Below are positions 13,453 to 13,511 of a stretch of 13,511 nucleotides of DNA, piece after piece. The stretch comes from Nitrospirota bacterium (GTDB lineage Bacteria > Nitrospinota_A > UBA7883 > JACRGQ01): positions 1-13,511 of the forward strand of contig JAJRYD010000027.1 of the NCBI GenBank assembly GCA_024275955.1, read 5' to 3'. The translations under genes and the position numbers were made by a program. A model generated the notes under the pieces. The model was not told where the DNA came from, made no database searches, and saw only the letters and a program-made list of their open reading frames with translations. Position 1 is the first letter of the stretch. Each line of letters opens with the position of its first letter.

Positions 13453-13511
13453 ATGGACAGAGTAAACGGAAAGAAGATTGATGGCAATAGTAGAATTGAA
13501 AGTGACGTGGA
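13453..13511 (+). CDS. start of an unidentified gene (partial, runs off the window)
   Basis: Nineteen complete codons are visible, beginning MDRVNGKKIDGNSRIESDV and rich in charged residues; the window ends within the next codon. An almost perfect Shine-Dalgarno, AAGGAGG at 13441-13447, lies 5 bases before the ATG, which makes this a well-supported start. There is no signal peptide in the visible part, so the product is probably cytoplasmic. The family cannot be told from this fragment. Confidence 0.6.
   Translation, partial: MDRVNGKKIDGNSRIESDV

Overview
The window comes from a Gram-negative bacterium: it encodes an outer-membrane TolC-type channel, a periplasmic adaptor and an RND pump. 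Moderate GC, frequent AGG/AGA and ATA codons, a MASE3-type hybrid kinase and an N-terminal-rubredoxin rubrerythrin would fit a deltaproteobacterial or Nitrospinota-like lineage. That placement is a guess from style; no rRNA or tRNA is present to settle it.

Layout. (1) 210-3608, minus: a large membrane hybrid histidine kinase with MASE3, GAF, FixL-like PAS, HisKA, HATPase and two REC domains. Upstream of it lie an extended -10 promoter candidate and a roughly 220-nt leader with several hairpins. (2) 3900-4300: non-coding DNA holding a compact, nested inverted-repeat element (4069-4185) and then the rubrerythrin promoter region. (3) 4301-4804, plus: a rubrerythrin with its rubredoxin domain at the N terminus. 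(4) 4870-11561, plus: a copper/silver efflux locus. It consists of a small exported His/Cys-containing protein, a CusC-like channel, a CusB-like adaptor with a Met/His repeat tail, a CusA-like pump keeping all three metal-binding methionines of the Cu(I)/Ag(I) subgroup, and a secreted Met/His/Lys-rich protein. The CusC/CusB/CusA genes overlap and the Met/His-rich gene follows by 14 nt, so these four very likely form one operon. (5) 11562-12276: non-coding DNA with a decayed extension of the last gene, several hairpins and a family of short repeats. (6) 12277-13044, minus: an HD-GYP phosphodiesterase-type protein with a C-terminal YHS metal-binding domain. (7) 13045-13452: the decayed 3' end of a probable outer-membrane beta-barrel gene on the minus strand. 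(8) 13453-end, plus: the first 19 complete codons of an unidentified gene with a very strong ribosome binding site.

How it fits together. The pump would export Cu(I)/Ag(I) from the periplasm. No CusF-type chaperone is seen. Instead the adaptor tail and the downstream secreted protein share a nearly identical Met/His module, which suggests that metal capture and delivery are handled by these disordered segments. The HD-GYP-YHS protein beside the operon may link metal status to cyclic-di-GMP turnover. No CusRS, CueR or CsoR regulator is in the window. The most noteworthy points are the HD-GYP-YHS fusion, the shared Met/His repeats with a repeat-proven frameshift, the putative heme PAS in the kinase, the kinase leader, and a hidden minus-strand barrel remnant.
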